13,611 nucleotides of DNA from Synura sp. LO234KE (GCA_015143735.1 VKHC01000296.1:1-13611); one strand, 5' to 3'. Counted from the stretch's first letter, positions 1 through 9,085 are shown. Numbers and translations are program-made. The notes: generated by a model from the letters alone, not told the origin.

Positions 1-180
1 CTTTAGTGAAACTTTAGCGGTACTTCCGTGTGCTATAGGAAAACTTAAAAAATTAAAGTTTTACTTTAGCGGTGTACATTAGCGATACTTTAGAACTCAA
101 AGTATTACTTTAAAATTTTTAAGTTTTACTATAGTATCCCTATAATCTCAATACCACCAGACTTTAGTGGACACTTACAC
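1..180. repeat. AT-rich tract with recurring ACTTTAGYG motifs
   Basis: The motif CTTTAG followed by TG or CG recurs at 1-8, 12-19, 64-71 and 162-169. A further ATTAGCGATACTTTAG lies at 78-93, and plain ACTTTA occurs at 107-112. The tract is AT-rich and has no open frame. It resembles the edge of a dispersed repeat cut by the window boundary. No transposase or clear terminal repeat is visible, so the type of element is unknown. Confidence 0.4.
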
Positions 181-209
181 GAATACATCATCAGTGCCAA
201 ACATATTAA

Positions 210-2020
210 TTGGTACAGACCATACGAGAATCTACCGCCAGCGCCGCTCCTCAAAACGGTTTTGAAAACGTGTTTTGTGCTATATTGCCAAAACATATCT
301 TAGTATTTTACTACTCGACTCCTGTAGAGTTTTGCCCATCTACGCCTTCAAAAGCTCAGGCGACGCAGCTCCCGACTTTCGGGTTCGGAGCGTTTGAAAA
401 TTTTGAAACGGCATGCAAAACCGGCTTCCTTCATTCTCCAAAAATAGTTACCGTAAAGAGGAAAGGAACTCCAGAGGGTCCTGATGGCTTGTGATGTACC
501 AGCTAGCTAACTCAATCCATACAGAGATAGTTTTAGAAAAAGCGTGTAGTGGTTTTGACACCAGCTTTATTTAACGACTTTTTCTACTCCAGTTCTGAGA
601 GGTTTCAACTCAGAATTTTTTCATAAGTTATTCATTGTCTTTAAGTCCTTAAAATTACGGTCGCGAAAGATACGGAAATCGTCACTTCCAAAATTTTGGA
701 AAGTGCAGCTCAAAACCAACACGGAAACCCAGTGATCCAACATTTGGTTACCTCTCCAGCAGAGGAGATCCAGTTTTCTCAAGGGCTTGGTCTGTACATG
801 CCAGCCAAGTCAACTCAGAACGGGACAAAGTTACTATTTTTGGTGAAAACGAATTCCACAACCAGAACCTGAATTTGACTCTGCTATGAACAGTTGTTTC
901 ATTTTGGGGAACTTGATCCCACTCATCTGAGTCTTCATACCAATATTCCTGAGGATGAATTCGAGTACCAGAAATCCCTTGAGAGGGTACTTGCAGAGTC
1001 TTCAGTTTCCGTCGTTTGGAAGATCCACGGTCCCAATCGTGCGACGCTCTTGACTGGTGAATGGAATCAAAGAAATAAAGCAGACTTTCAATCTTATCTG
1101 CAGCGAGTTCTTGCCTTAAGTTCCCATTCCAGCGAGAAACAAGAATCCTCGATTACCGTGATCGAGAATAAGCTCAAGTCCACTCTGGACATTTATCCCC
1201 ATCCTGCGGATCCTCGGGAGCAGCATCCAACTCGGACTTCAGCTACCTCTCTCACGGTAAAACAACTTACGTTTTGGGAAAAAGGAAACAATATTGCCCC
1301 GGAAGGAAATAGACTCGGCGCCAACAGCCTTCATTTCCCATTCCGAGATTCCCATCATGCGTTTCCGCTTGCATTACCATCTTTAAAATTTTCATAGAGT
1401 CCTGCGGTATCGCCGCCGCAATCGGCGTATCTGACTTTACGTGACGAGGCAGTGGAGGCCCAGTACATCGCCTCGATTCAAAATCATGTCAAATGACTTC
1501 GTGCACAAGCACAGCTCACCCCCGTGATCTGGACAGCCAAGACTACCAATCTTGGTCACTCGGAGGCGATCTATTATCGCCACGCTCATCTCTGTCCCGA
1601 CGCACGCCGCCGTAGGCAGTGGCGTGCTATTGACAAAGACACTTTAGTTAAGCGCATTCTTCACGCTCTCAAGATCGCAGGGATAGGCCCCGTGTGCCTT
1701 TCCCAACAGTATGAGACTTAGCAGGAAAGCTAAAACAAGATCATCTATGTGCCCGGCAGCTGGCGCAGCAGCTTTCACTTCACGATTCTCGTCTCATCCG
1801 CTCCGCGACCAGGAATTCTGCAGTCTTGAGGTACGGTTATGTCCGGCTTCACTTTTTGTGCAAGTCCAGGCAGAATCTCTGGCGTATTCCTTCTCGTTCT
1901 GGCCGGATGAAAGGAAAGCACCGTCTCAAGAACCTTGCGGAATTCGCAGCAGGCACCTCGCGCTATTTCCGGGGTTGGTTGGGGCATTTTTCCTCGGAGC
2001 AGAGTGTGTTAATTTACTAG
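210..2020 (+). pseudogene. Decayed, intronless NUP54-like FG nucleoporin copy
   Basis: NUP54 is an FG nucleoporin of the central-channel NUP62 complex. This copy reads largely in one frame from 210 to 1721, then in another frame at 1715-2017. About eleven stops interrupt the first frame (for example at 492, 504, 642, 870, 876, 1395, 1494 and 1719), roughly half the number expected by chance. In order it shows: FG-type peptide PTFGFGAFENFE near 400; a second unit TPALFNDFFYSSSERFQ near 560-610; QGLGLYMPAKSTQNGTKLLF at 774-833, which fits the family's GYxxMP...GLVVLVF stretch; SLERVLAESSVSV near 980, fitting SLxxVL; PVIWTAKTTNLGHSE at 1515-1559, fitting the PIIWExAKxxNPxSE core motif; and a coiled-coil-like tail with GYV and KHRLKNL. 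The family comparison is from memory. Missing introns suggest a retrocopy. It is not a working gene: there is no intact start or continuous frame. Another FG nucleoporin is the main alternative. Confidence 0.5.
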
Positions 2021-2604
2021 ATCTTTGAGGACTATCACTCTAATCCTTGGGAGCGAGTAATCGATCCTCTGTGGAAGACAATTGGTAAGCACGTCGAGGA
2101 CGCATGGTTGTTGTTGCGCTCCGCTACTGTCCTCGGTCTCCCTGAAATCATACGGCATTTGGAAGCGGCTTTGTGCACTGGAGACGCTTGTCAGGACATG
2201 AAACCCAGCGCAGAGCGTACGTTTTACTCCGGTCGTGACGCCAGCCAAAACATCCCACCCACTGTTGGAACAAGAGTGTCATTGGTACGCTTCGTGCAAC
2301 GAGCCCTCTCCAAGCCTCTCCAAGCCTCTCCACCCTCTACCCGAGTGCCACGACGGACGCCCAAGCGGAGACCTCACGACGCTTACATACTGGTGGATGT
2401 ATCCCAGCACTATTCATTTGCTGGGGACATCGTTGCATACTAACCCTCCGCGGGGGAGGAATTTCCCCGCCCTCGGGCGTGCGGTCTCCTTTCCCTGCCC
2501 TTACTCGGTCGCGGGACTTGCCATTTCGGCACATAGGGGATCGTTATTTAACTTAGCAAGGGATGTGTTGGTATTGGTTTCATCCTGTTTCCACCATTCT
2601 CTGA
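2021..2604. other. Non-coding GC-richer block
   Basis: No convincing gene is seen. The start may hold the last remnants of the decayed nucleoporin copy to its left. From about 2235 to 2540 the base composition becomes clearly GC-richer than the flanks. It includes a small inverted sequence around 2445-2459 (CCTCC and GGAGG arms). Overlapping open frames on both strands here show no domain, motif or codon pattern that would favour one of them. Confidence 0.4.
2305..2332. repeat. 10-bp tandem repeat, nearly three units
   Basis: The unit CCTCTCCAAG is repeated at 2305-2314 and 2315-2324, and in part at 2325-2332. The two full copies are identical, so the array is recent or prone to slippage. 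Confidence 0.85.
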
Positions 2605-3010
2605 GTAAATAACTACTGATTTTCGGCAAATCCATACAGAGATAACATTTATAGGTTTTCTGATTGCTCGGCTCCAAAGCTGAATTTCAGTCAATTCAAT
2701 CTTCGGGAACAATTTAGGTTTGAAGCACAAGGGAATTTTACTCCTATTCTTAATTATTCGGAAAGCTGCGGTGGCAAAAGTCCTACGATATCCTGTTTGC
2801 CTACCTTAACCTTGCCAGGGCTCCAGTTTGGCAAAAAACAACCCTGTTTTGCTCTTCAGATTTAAAGAGATCCACACCCAGTAGGAAGATCAAGCTGGAA
2901 AATTTATCATGGTGAATCAAAGTAAAATCTAAGCTTCGATCTATTCCCTTTTCCTGGGGCAGTTAGAAGCGCTGATGATACCCATGATTCTGCACCAGCG
3001 CCGATTTCGC
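2605..3010 (+). pseudogene. FG-nucleoporin-like repeat copy A
   Basis: This stretch is a diverged relative of the minus-strand copy at 3300-4850. Positions 2710-2731 match the reverse complement of 4150-4171 at 19 of 22 bases. AATTATTCG near 2752 has a counterpart near 4121, and CAAGCTGGAA at 2891-2900 matches the reverse complement near 4317-4326. The anchor ATCCATACAGAGATA at 2630-2644 also occurs at 515-529. Read through its stops it gives FRFEAQGNFTPILNYSES, which resembles FRFGSRRKFTPNLNLLQD in the other copy. It lacks the conserved C-terminal domain in this span and carries stops and shifts, so it cannot encode a protein. It may be a gene fragment or part of a dispersed repeat. Confidence 0.5.
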
Positions 3011-3299
3011 TCAGCTCTCACAGACTCTACAACATGAGAACCAGATGGTATATCTAGGACGTCACCACTACAACGTCTTGAAATCTAATCGGGTGGGCTT
3101 TGGAATTGCCGAGCAGCATTATTACCGCATTACAAATGATCGCCCCATGTAACCTTCAACATGTGAGCTACGAGACACAGTTACCGCCCCTACTAAGCCA
3201 GGCTCTCCCCGCCTAGCAGGATGGGCTGGAACAGCGGGAACCAGGAAAGCAGAGCGGAAACACGCTTATAGCCAGCATCGAGGCAACTCTGAACGGGCT

Positions 3300-4850
3300 T
3301 GAAGACCCTCTGGGGACTGCAGTATTAAGCCAATGGTGTTGTATCGGGTGCGAGATCCGTAAACTGAGAAAGATTTAGTTTGTTGGCAGTCCAAGTCAAA
3401 GCTGCCGCGTCGATAATCTTGACCCAAAGCGCGTTGACTACAGTATCCCAAGGGACTGAACAAATTCATGCAATGTAGTTGAATTGGGTAAGGGACAAGA
3501 TCCCGAGCCAACCTTGGAAGGAGTGAATCTGCCGTCACGACGCAAAATTTGACGGAGGTTCAGGTCGATTCCGCGCCGGTCGTGGCTTCCTTAAAATTCT
3601 TTGCCAGATCCGCGCGTTGAGTTGTCTAAAGAAGAGGTGCCGGACGAATACGAAGTTCAAGCGCGGAAAAGAGCTTCGAAAGGTTGTTTCGATTAGGACA
3701 AAGCATATAGCACATATAGTACGCACCGCGCAGCATCAAGCTGCTGATCAAATCGATGAGCCATCCCTATGGGCGAGATCAGGAAGTTGCAATCCAAATA
3801 CAATGTTCTCAACTAAGTCTACGAGACTAAGAACACTCCTCGTTGCGTGTGAACGTCAGTAGGAAGGCGTTGATTTTGGCAGCTCCGCGCAAGCAAAGTT
3901 GTGCTGTCCACGATGATTGGTGGCATCAGATTCTTATTCCCCATCGCGGCTTCAAAATGAATCGGATTCGACGGTGACAGAGTGTTCTGATTCACCCCGA
4001 ATAGAAAGGCTGGTATAGAACAGAGAAGTTGAGACCTGCAGCAGAGCTGTTACCGAGCAGAAATGCTGGGGAATTAGATGTTGGGAAACGAAATTGAAAG
4101 ATGTCCCCAGAGCGACTTTGCGAATAATTTAGGGCGGGAGTGGAAGGCGCTTGTGCTCTAAACCTCAATTGTTGCACACAATGTGTTTAGCAAAATCCAG
4201 TCGACGATTAGTAGATACTGATGCAAAATCTTGGGTAGCATCGGTGCTTCCACCTGTACCAGCAAAAGAAAATATAGCGATGCCCAGATTTGCCCGTTGA
4301 TTTGCAAAGCTAAATGTTCCAGCTTGAGGTACCTACTTTCTTGATCTTTCTAAATTGTAAAAGGGGTACAGGATTGAGAGTGGGAGTGCTATCGCCTAAC
4401 GGAGCATCTAACGAGGTGAAAGTTGATAAATGCAATACGACAGGATTTTCGCCGACGCAATCTTGCAATAAATTGAGATTTGGAGTAAACTTCCGGCGGG
4501 ATCCAAACCTAAATTCACTCAAAAATCGCCTCGGTCAAAGTTCGGATCCGGGAGCGGTTGTCTAGAAAACGTATAAATTTTATCTCTGTCAGGATTGAGT
4601 TGGCCGGAGGCCTGGATTACCTTCGCCTTAGGAAATACCCTGCTTGGATTCATTTCTACTTGACTGTTACATCTTGGATAGCGCTTTGATGTTCGCGATC
4701 CTTAATCGTGCAGCTTACGCTCAAAGCCGGGAGCAGTATCTCCTACGTTTATTAGATAACAAAAATTTAGCGGCCTTTAGGCAAAATCTGAAGCAAAACT
4801 ACTCAGAAGCTGAGCAGTAAAATACTTGATATATTTTTAAAACTCGCCCC
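3300..4850 (-). pseudogene. FG-nucleoporin-like decayed copy B
   Basis: Read from 4850 down to 3300, this intronless stretch carries the family anchor GACAGAGATA (reverse complement of 4581-4590). It then gives FxFG-like peptides: TFSFANQRANLGIAIFSFAG near 4325-4260, RFRAQAPSTPALNYSQS near 4165-4115 and PAFLFGVNQNT near 4020-3985. Lower down, TWTANKLNLSQF near 3400-3360 aligns with the WTAKTTNLGHSE core of the copy at 210-2020, and the DNA around both words is alike. The order FG region then W-containing core is that of NUP54. Frames shift several times and stops are common. The length of about 1.5 kb is close to a full NUP54 coding sequence. A retrocopy or a tandemly duplicated locus would explain it. 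Confidence 0.45.
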
Positions 4851-5574
4851 GAATATTTACCTTTGGGGAGTCTAGGAATGCCAAATTGAAATCAAATAAG
4901 AAATATTGGGGCTTTAATCAACACCAGCTCAATAATGTTAAGATAGGCGCGGATATTGCCATAGCTATTTGAAATTTTAACCGACTACAATCGATTCTGA
5001 GGCTGTTTTAGCCAGCCTAACGCTACCATCCTCACAGCCACACAATTCCGAGAGCGCTACGCTCCATCGTTGAAGAGCCAGGGCAGCACTCACGCAGCAT
5101 GTTTGGAAAGTTCGCTCAACCAGGTATGAACTAATTGTCTGTTCAAGGGTCCTGATGAGAGACCATGCATAGAGTGTAATTATCTACGTTGTGAAGTCAT
5201 TCTTTGGCATATAGAAGATGCTTGGCGGGCAGGCAATACATGTCAAGGGAGGATGGATCCTCTCGCTTCTTATCGTTATTACGATCACGTCGCCGGTGCC
5301 TGGTTGTCCCTGAGCCCCTTAAGCGTAGTCACTTCCTCAGTTTTTCGGTACCAACTTACCGGCAACGATAATCGCATCCCAAGTACTCCTGACACCAAAA
5401 ATGCCTTTCAATCACTCCAATATGATTTCACTCGATGCTGAAGTGAATCAAAAGGTTGCAGCTCAGGGTTGAATTGTTAGGTGCCCCTACAGGTCAATTT
5501 TTTGAAAATGTGCATGTACGTACGTACACATTAACTTATTGCACCACAGAACTACTGAGCGCGATCATTATATA
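4851..5574. other. Non-coding stretch, nothing recognised
   Basis: The left part is AT-rich with many stops in all frames. A 62-codon open frame at 5253-5441 has no recognisable motif and no splice context that would make it an exon. A perfect 14-bp palindrome lies at 5515-5528. Confidence 0.4.
5515..5528. repeat. Perfect 14-bp palindrome TGTACGTACGTACA
   Basis: The sequence equals its own reverse complement and is also a short run of the GTAC unit. It may be a slippage product or a protein-binding site; nothing nearby decides between these. Confidence 0.8.
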
Positions 5575-5672
5575 TTAGCTACTATAGCTAATTCAATGCA
5601 GCCTAGCTATGTCGTAATATTAGTATCTCTACCTAACTCCATGTTTTCCAGATAATTTGAGTCAAAACACGC
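5575..5672. repeat. Direct repeat, copy 1
   Basis: This copy shares ATTCAATGCAGCCTAGCTA, then TCGTAATATTAGTATCT, ACCTAACTCCATGTTTTCCA and GAGTCAAAA-type blocks with 5746-5844, in the same order and orientation. Small indels separate the copies, and both are preceded by GCTA-rich sequence. There is no coding potential. Confidence 0.85.
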
Positions 5673-5745
5673 TCGTACTAGTACAAAAACGCGATTTTAT
5701 TCGTATAAAATGACGTCACGAGTGAACAAAATCGTTAAGTAATGA

Positions 5746-5844
5746 CTGCTATCGCATATTCAATGCAGCCTAGCTAGAGCTATATCGTAATATTAGTATC
5801 TTTACCTAACTCCATGTTTTCCATATATTTTGAGCCAAAATGCG
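5746..5844. repeat. Direct repeat, copy 2
   Basis: This is the partner of 5575-5672, starting about 170 bp further on. The intervening 73 bp contain the palindrome TGACGTCA at 5711-5718 and loosely inverted AACGCGATTTTATTCGT and ACGAGTGAACAAAATCGTT. The layout could be a duplicated element flank or a two-unit satellite. Confidence 0.85.
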
Positions 5845-6245
5845 TTGTTGACTTAACTGCTGAACTCAAAGCACTGATTCTCTCAACCAGTATATCCCCT
5901 GTGCCGATGGAAAAAGTTGAATAAGTGGTTATAAAACGAATACTCGTAAGAGGACAAAAATCTGTCCTCACAAGGCTGCTCCCTAAACGCGATGTCTTTA
6001 AGGAGAGCGATCGGGCACTGATGATAGGAAAAGAGAAAATACGTTTTATCTTGCGAGGGGCTGAGTATAGTAGTGGGAGGAGGCGTGCGAGCCATCAGAT
6101 GCTGCCTGTACCACAACGCAAATGGATAACTCAGAGCCGCAGGCTGGTGAAATTTCTCAAGTGGTGGGACACTCGCTGAAATCATGTTAGATGTGCGTGA
6201 CTATGTATATAGTTTACTCCACAGGCAGTGTTTGTTCAAAAGTTA
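5845..6245. other. Non-coding stretch with overlapping chance frames
   Basis: Open frames of 84 codons (plus, 5925-6179) and 100 codons (minus, 5883-6185) overlap each other almost fully. Neither shows a domain, a membrane segment, or repeat or catalytic motifs. I see no supported gene. Confidence 0.35.
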
Positions 6246-6428
6246 TTGCGAAAACATAATCACCATTTCTGGGTTATGGTAGTGCGTGCGCGCATCGGAG
6301 CCACGTGAGTCCTACAGGCCATCCCAACACTAAATAAGGGCTCTGTAGGCATTTTAAGTTACTGCGATGTCCTAAAGATGAAATAAACCCAGAACAATGA
6401 ACGTGATTACTTATGTTTAACTTCGATC
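6246..6428. repeat. Imperfect inverted repeat with about 90-bp loop
   Basis: The left arm at 6246-6290 contains AAAACATAATCACC and TTTCTGGGTTAT. The right arm at about 6375-6428 contains the complements ATAAACCCAGAA, GTGATTA and TATGTTTAAC in reverse order. Inside the loop a smaller inverted pair, CCTACAG near 6312 and CTGTAGG near 6344, is nested. The structure could fold as a long hairpin and resembles a degraded foldback element. There is no open frame inside. Confidence 0.55.
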
Positions 6429-7167
6429 GACATAGTGACCGGGTTTTCGGGACTTACCGGAAAACTGAAGTTACAACACTTCTTGTGACATGTCCACCAG
6501 CATCACTTTTTCTGCGACTCCTCCGTACCTCAACGTCAGACTACTATAGCCACAACGGACAATGCCACTGATGTAGACTCTGGGGCGAACACGGCTTGGG
6601 GAACCTGTCCCAGTTTATATACCCCACACTCGTTTTTTTCTCCTTTACTAGATTATTTGTCAAATATTACCAAATTAATTAAGGAAAAAGACAACATCCA
6701 AAGCAAAGAACCATCTCCCGTGCACAATATGGCGAGCTCCGTAGCACCGATCGGGAGCTTGGAATGGGGGCCACTACCCACTGTCTATGGACTGGCAAGT
6801 CCACTCCCACTGATATAAATATTTTTTATTAGTATCCTCATACTATGTAAGCCGTACCTAACAGTAGCGAGCAAAGCGATAAACCAAGGGATGAAAATAC
6901 AGGGTGGCCACACTGTCAGGCAGGACCCGCTCGTTTGTCCTAGAAATATACTAGCATTTTCTTTGAAAAGTCTCCACTTGTGACGGCGGCGGGGACCGAC
7001 TAAAGCAGGGACCGACGAGGACGTCGGTGCATAAGCAGAGGTGCGTGAAAGACGTATACCCCCTCTGGAAAGCGGTGGAGAAGATCCCTATGACGAGACA
7101 ATCGATGAAATGGGCATAACGCGGAGATACATACTGGTAATGTTAACTTGTCTAGAAACCCGACAAC
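6429..7167. other. Non-coding stretch
   Basis: No gene is supported. The plus-strand open frame at 7041-7229 overlaps the predicted terminal exon on the minus strand and has no motif. A small perfect hairpin (TGGACT, four-base loop, AGTCCA) lies near 6788-6803. If the minus-strand gene at 7168-8319 is real, its 3' UTR should lie here; no AATAAA was picked out close to its stop. Confidence 0.35.
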
Positions 7168-8319
7168 CTAAGACTCGTAAAAATGAGTTCGAAACCACAG
7201 CAGTGGAAGCACGGCGGGTGCAAGATTGACAAGACGAAAATATTTACCAGCAACGTGGCTTAGGTGATCAATCTGAGCACAATTCAGACGGCGATTTCCA
7301 AAAATCTTGAGAGTTAATTAGTGGGGTAGTAGAAAAGTCAAAAGAAAATAATAGACCAAAGTGAAAAGCCGTTCTCCCACCTTGAGTACCAATGCCACAT
7401 GAACCAAATGGTAAGCACCGTGGCTGAGCAGGGAGATCCAGGTCAATACAATGACATAGAATAGAACGCCTGCACCCCCTGTCAACGGAGTTGAAATGTG
7501 GGCATGATGGATGCAGGAGTGGGGAGGCGCATACTAGTCAAAAGCACATCAAAGAATGAGAGGGGTGAGCGAAAGGAAAATAAACAGAGCGCCTCTGAGA
7601 AACGAGTGAAACTTCTCTCAGGCTTACACCAGGAAGGAAAACAAACGCACCTCGCAAAATAGGTATTCAGTGCTTAATACGAGACCACTGGGGAAGAAAG
7701 AAGCATAATCGTGAAATTAAGAAGAGACCTAAGGGCGCAAATTGGGCGAGCAACAACTGCAGCGGCGAATACAATCATACCAAAGAGTCCCAATGATGCG
7801 ATTCTCCCTGCTAACGCCGAGCTCCACGGGATAAGGGGCGGAGTCGCCACAGGTGCCGAATCCTCCAGTGCGGGATGAGGGGCGGGGTCGCTGCAGGTGC
7901 CGAATCGTCCAGCGCGGGCTCCTTAAGGCCCGGACGGGCTAGCTGTGCTCGAAAGATCCGTAGGGTCTTGAGCTATAACAGAGCCGATGTCAGGTCAATA
8001 GCGGCGATAATTTTGTACCGTAAATAATTATAGCTATACCAAGGTACTGGACCTAAACTCTCGATGAGATTACAATCCCTCAGGGAAGAGTTCCCTAGGC
8101 AGCCTCGGCAAGCTTGTCACCTGCGAGCTGCTGCAGAAAGGTCTGCAAGTTTAGGTGCTCGGGGAATGTGAGGGAAAATATATAGGGACGATATTCTGAC
8201 TGTGTTTGAGGCAGTGAGGCTTTAGGCCCCACATGCAGATTCAGCTTCATAGTGGTCATGTCATATACCACACTGCCACCATTTGAAAGAATACCCTGCA
8301 TAGTCGACTGCAAGCGCAT
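7168..8319 (-). CDS. Predicted five-exon multi-pass membrane protein
   Basis: I do not recognise this family. The model joins 8319-8121, 7807-7729, 7687-7651, 7533-7381 and 7272-7168 on the minus strand. The total is 573 nt, 190 residues plus TAG. Donors read CAG|GTGACA, TAG|GTCTCT, GAG|GTGCGT and AAG|GTGGGA; acceptors end in TTAGCAG, TTCTTTCTTCCCCAG, TTGACTAG and GTGCTCAG. All four junctions keep phase (1, 2, 0, 0). Introns are 313, 41, 117 and 108 nt. The N-terminal 67 residues look soluble. Hydrophobic segments follow at about 70-87 (GLFGMIVFAAAVV), 126-155 (AGVLFYVIVLTWISLL and onward) and 173-184. Cysteines lie in the loop between the first two. The ATG at 8319 follows an in-frame stop; upstream exons are possible because TTGCAG at 8306-8301 could be an acceptor. 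A four-helix MARVEL- or claudin-like fold is conceivable but not shown. The weak points are the first acceptor, which is NAGNAG-like, and the GTCTCT donor. Confidence 0.4.
7827..7914. repeat. 44-bp tandem duplication, GC-rich
   Basis: Two adjacent 44-bp units at 7827-7870 and 7871-7914 match at 38 of 44 positions, and a partial third unit begins with CGGG at 7915. Each unit contains GGGGCGG and CAGGTGCCGAATC. In the minus-strand gene model the array sits in the first intron. Since 44 is not a multiple of three, a coding role is unlikely. Confidence 0.9.
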
Positions 8320-8689
8320 AGAAGTCTCCGTGGGTTTTTGCGATGGCTTTTAAATGTTGAAACGTGCCTATTTTATGTACCTTGGGATAGTGCAAGCTAG
8401 AGAGAATTTGTTCTACTAGCAGAGGAACGCATACCAGTCATGGCTGAGCATGTTCACAATTATTCGCTACTCCTGACAGAATCCTTCTTCCAAAGAGCAG
8501 TGGAAGCCGTTCTTCGCAGTCCAACCTTTTACCACAAAGCTTAAGTCCGCTACAGAATCTGATTCTCTGTCAACTTCGTCAGAATTAAGCTTGCAATAAT
8601 CGTCTTCTACTCTGCAGGTGTTTTTTGAATCGCTCCTTATGGGATACATTAACCACAGCCGTCGTTAGACTCAAAATCTGAAGTAGAAG
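8320..8689. other. Non-coding stretch upstream of the minus-strand gene model
   Basis: The minus-strand open frame at 8467-8649 encodes an acidic, serine-rich peptide with no motif. It may be a chance frame, a 5' exon of the membrane-protein model, or the downstream remains of the decayed copy at 8690-9085. No promoter element can be assigned. Confidence 0.3.
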
Positions 8690-9085
8690 ATAGAAATTGA
8701 AATATTAAGGCATCGTTGTCGAATCAATTCTGAAGAGAATTTAGGTTCGGGGTTAAATTTTCTAAACAGAAATTGAAGCTAAGAGATTGTTGGTCAGTAG
8801 TTTTATCTCTGTCAACGGGATTAAATCGGCTAGTAGCCTGAATTACCCCAGCGCTTCGACTCCTTCCTCCTTGAACAGTTGGAGATTCCGGGCAGTTTGG
8901 ATATTCCGGTTCTTTTGCTATTCGTGATTTTCCGTTTTGCAGCTAACGCTAAAAAAGCCGTTAAGCAGGCGTGTCGTCGCCTGCGCTTTTTAAGGCTTAG
9001 ACAACGTTCATCTAAAGACACTGTTGAGAAATTCTGCGACAACACTACTTAGTAGCCGAGTAGTAAACACTTGGATATGTTTCGG
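8690..9085 (-). pseudogene. FG-nucleoporin-like repeat copy D
   Basis: Positions 9045-9076 match 4799-4830 at roughly four of five bases, in the same orientation. Further down, the anchor GACAGAGATAAAA (reverse complement of 8801-8813) follows at a spacing similar to copy B. After it come the remnants FNFCLENLTPNLNSLQN, which line up with the TPNLNLLQD unit of copy B. The copy appears to stop near 8690. Stops and frameshifts exclude function. Its size of about 0.4 kb is well short of a full gene. Confidence 0.45.

Noticed and set aside
894-1397. 167-codon plus-strand open frame
   Set aside because: It is the longest uninterrupted part of the decayed nucleoporin copy. Related sequence continues in the same frame on both sides beyond stops, so it is not a separate gene.
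1711-2028. 105-codon plus-strand open frame
   Set aside because: A neighbouring frame (1715-2017) carries the peptide that fits the decayed copy better; this frame has no motif.
2235-2612. 125-codon plus-strand open frame in the GC-rich block
   Set aside because: It runs through a 10-bp tandem repeat, has no conserved motif, and competes with other open frames of similar length.
3266-3726. Two adjoining minus-strand open frames
   Set aside because: They fall within copy B, and the family-like word TWTANKLNLSQF lies in a different frame, so they are by-products of decay.
5883-6185. Overlapping open frames on opposite strands
   Set aside because: Neither has a domain, splice context or hydrophobic pattern, and each is the shadow of the other.
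7041-7229. 62-codon plus-strand open frame
   Set aside because: It overlaps the predicted minus-strand terminal exon and shows no motif.
8095-8319. Single-exon COMM-domain protein
   Set aside because: The end (YIFSLTFPEHLNLQTFLQQL) loosely resembles a COMM-domain C-terminus, but the expected tryptophan-containing strand is missing. A donor within the frame lets it splice in phase to the membrane-protein exons.
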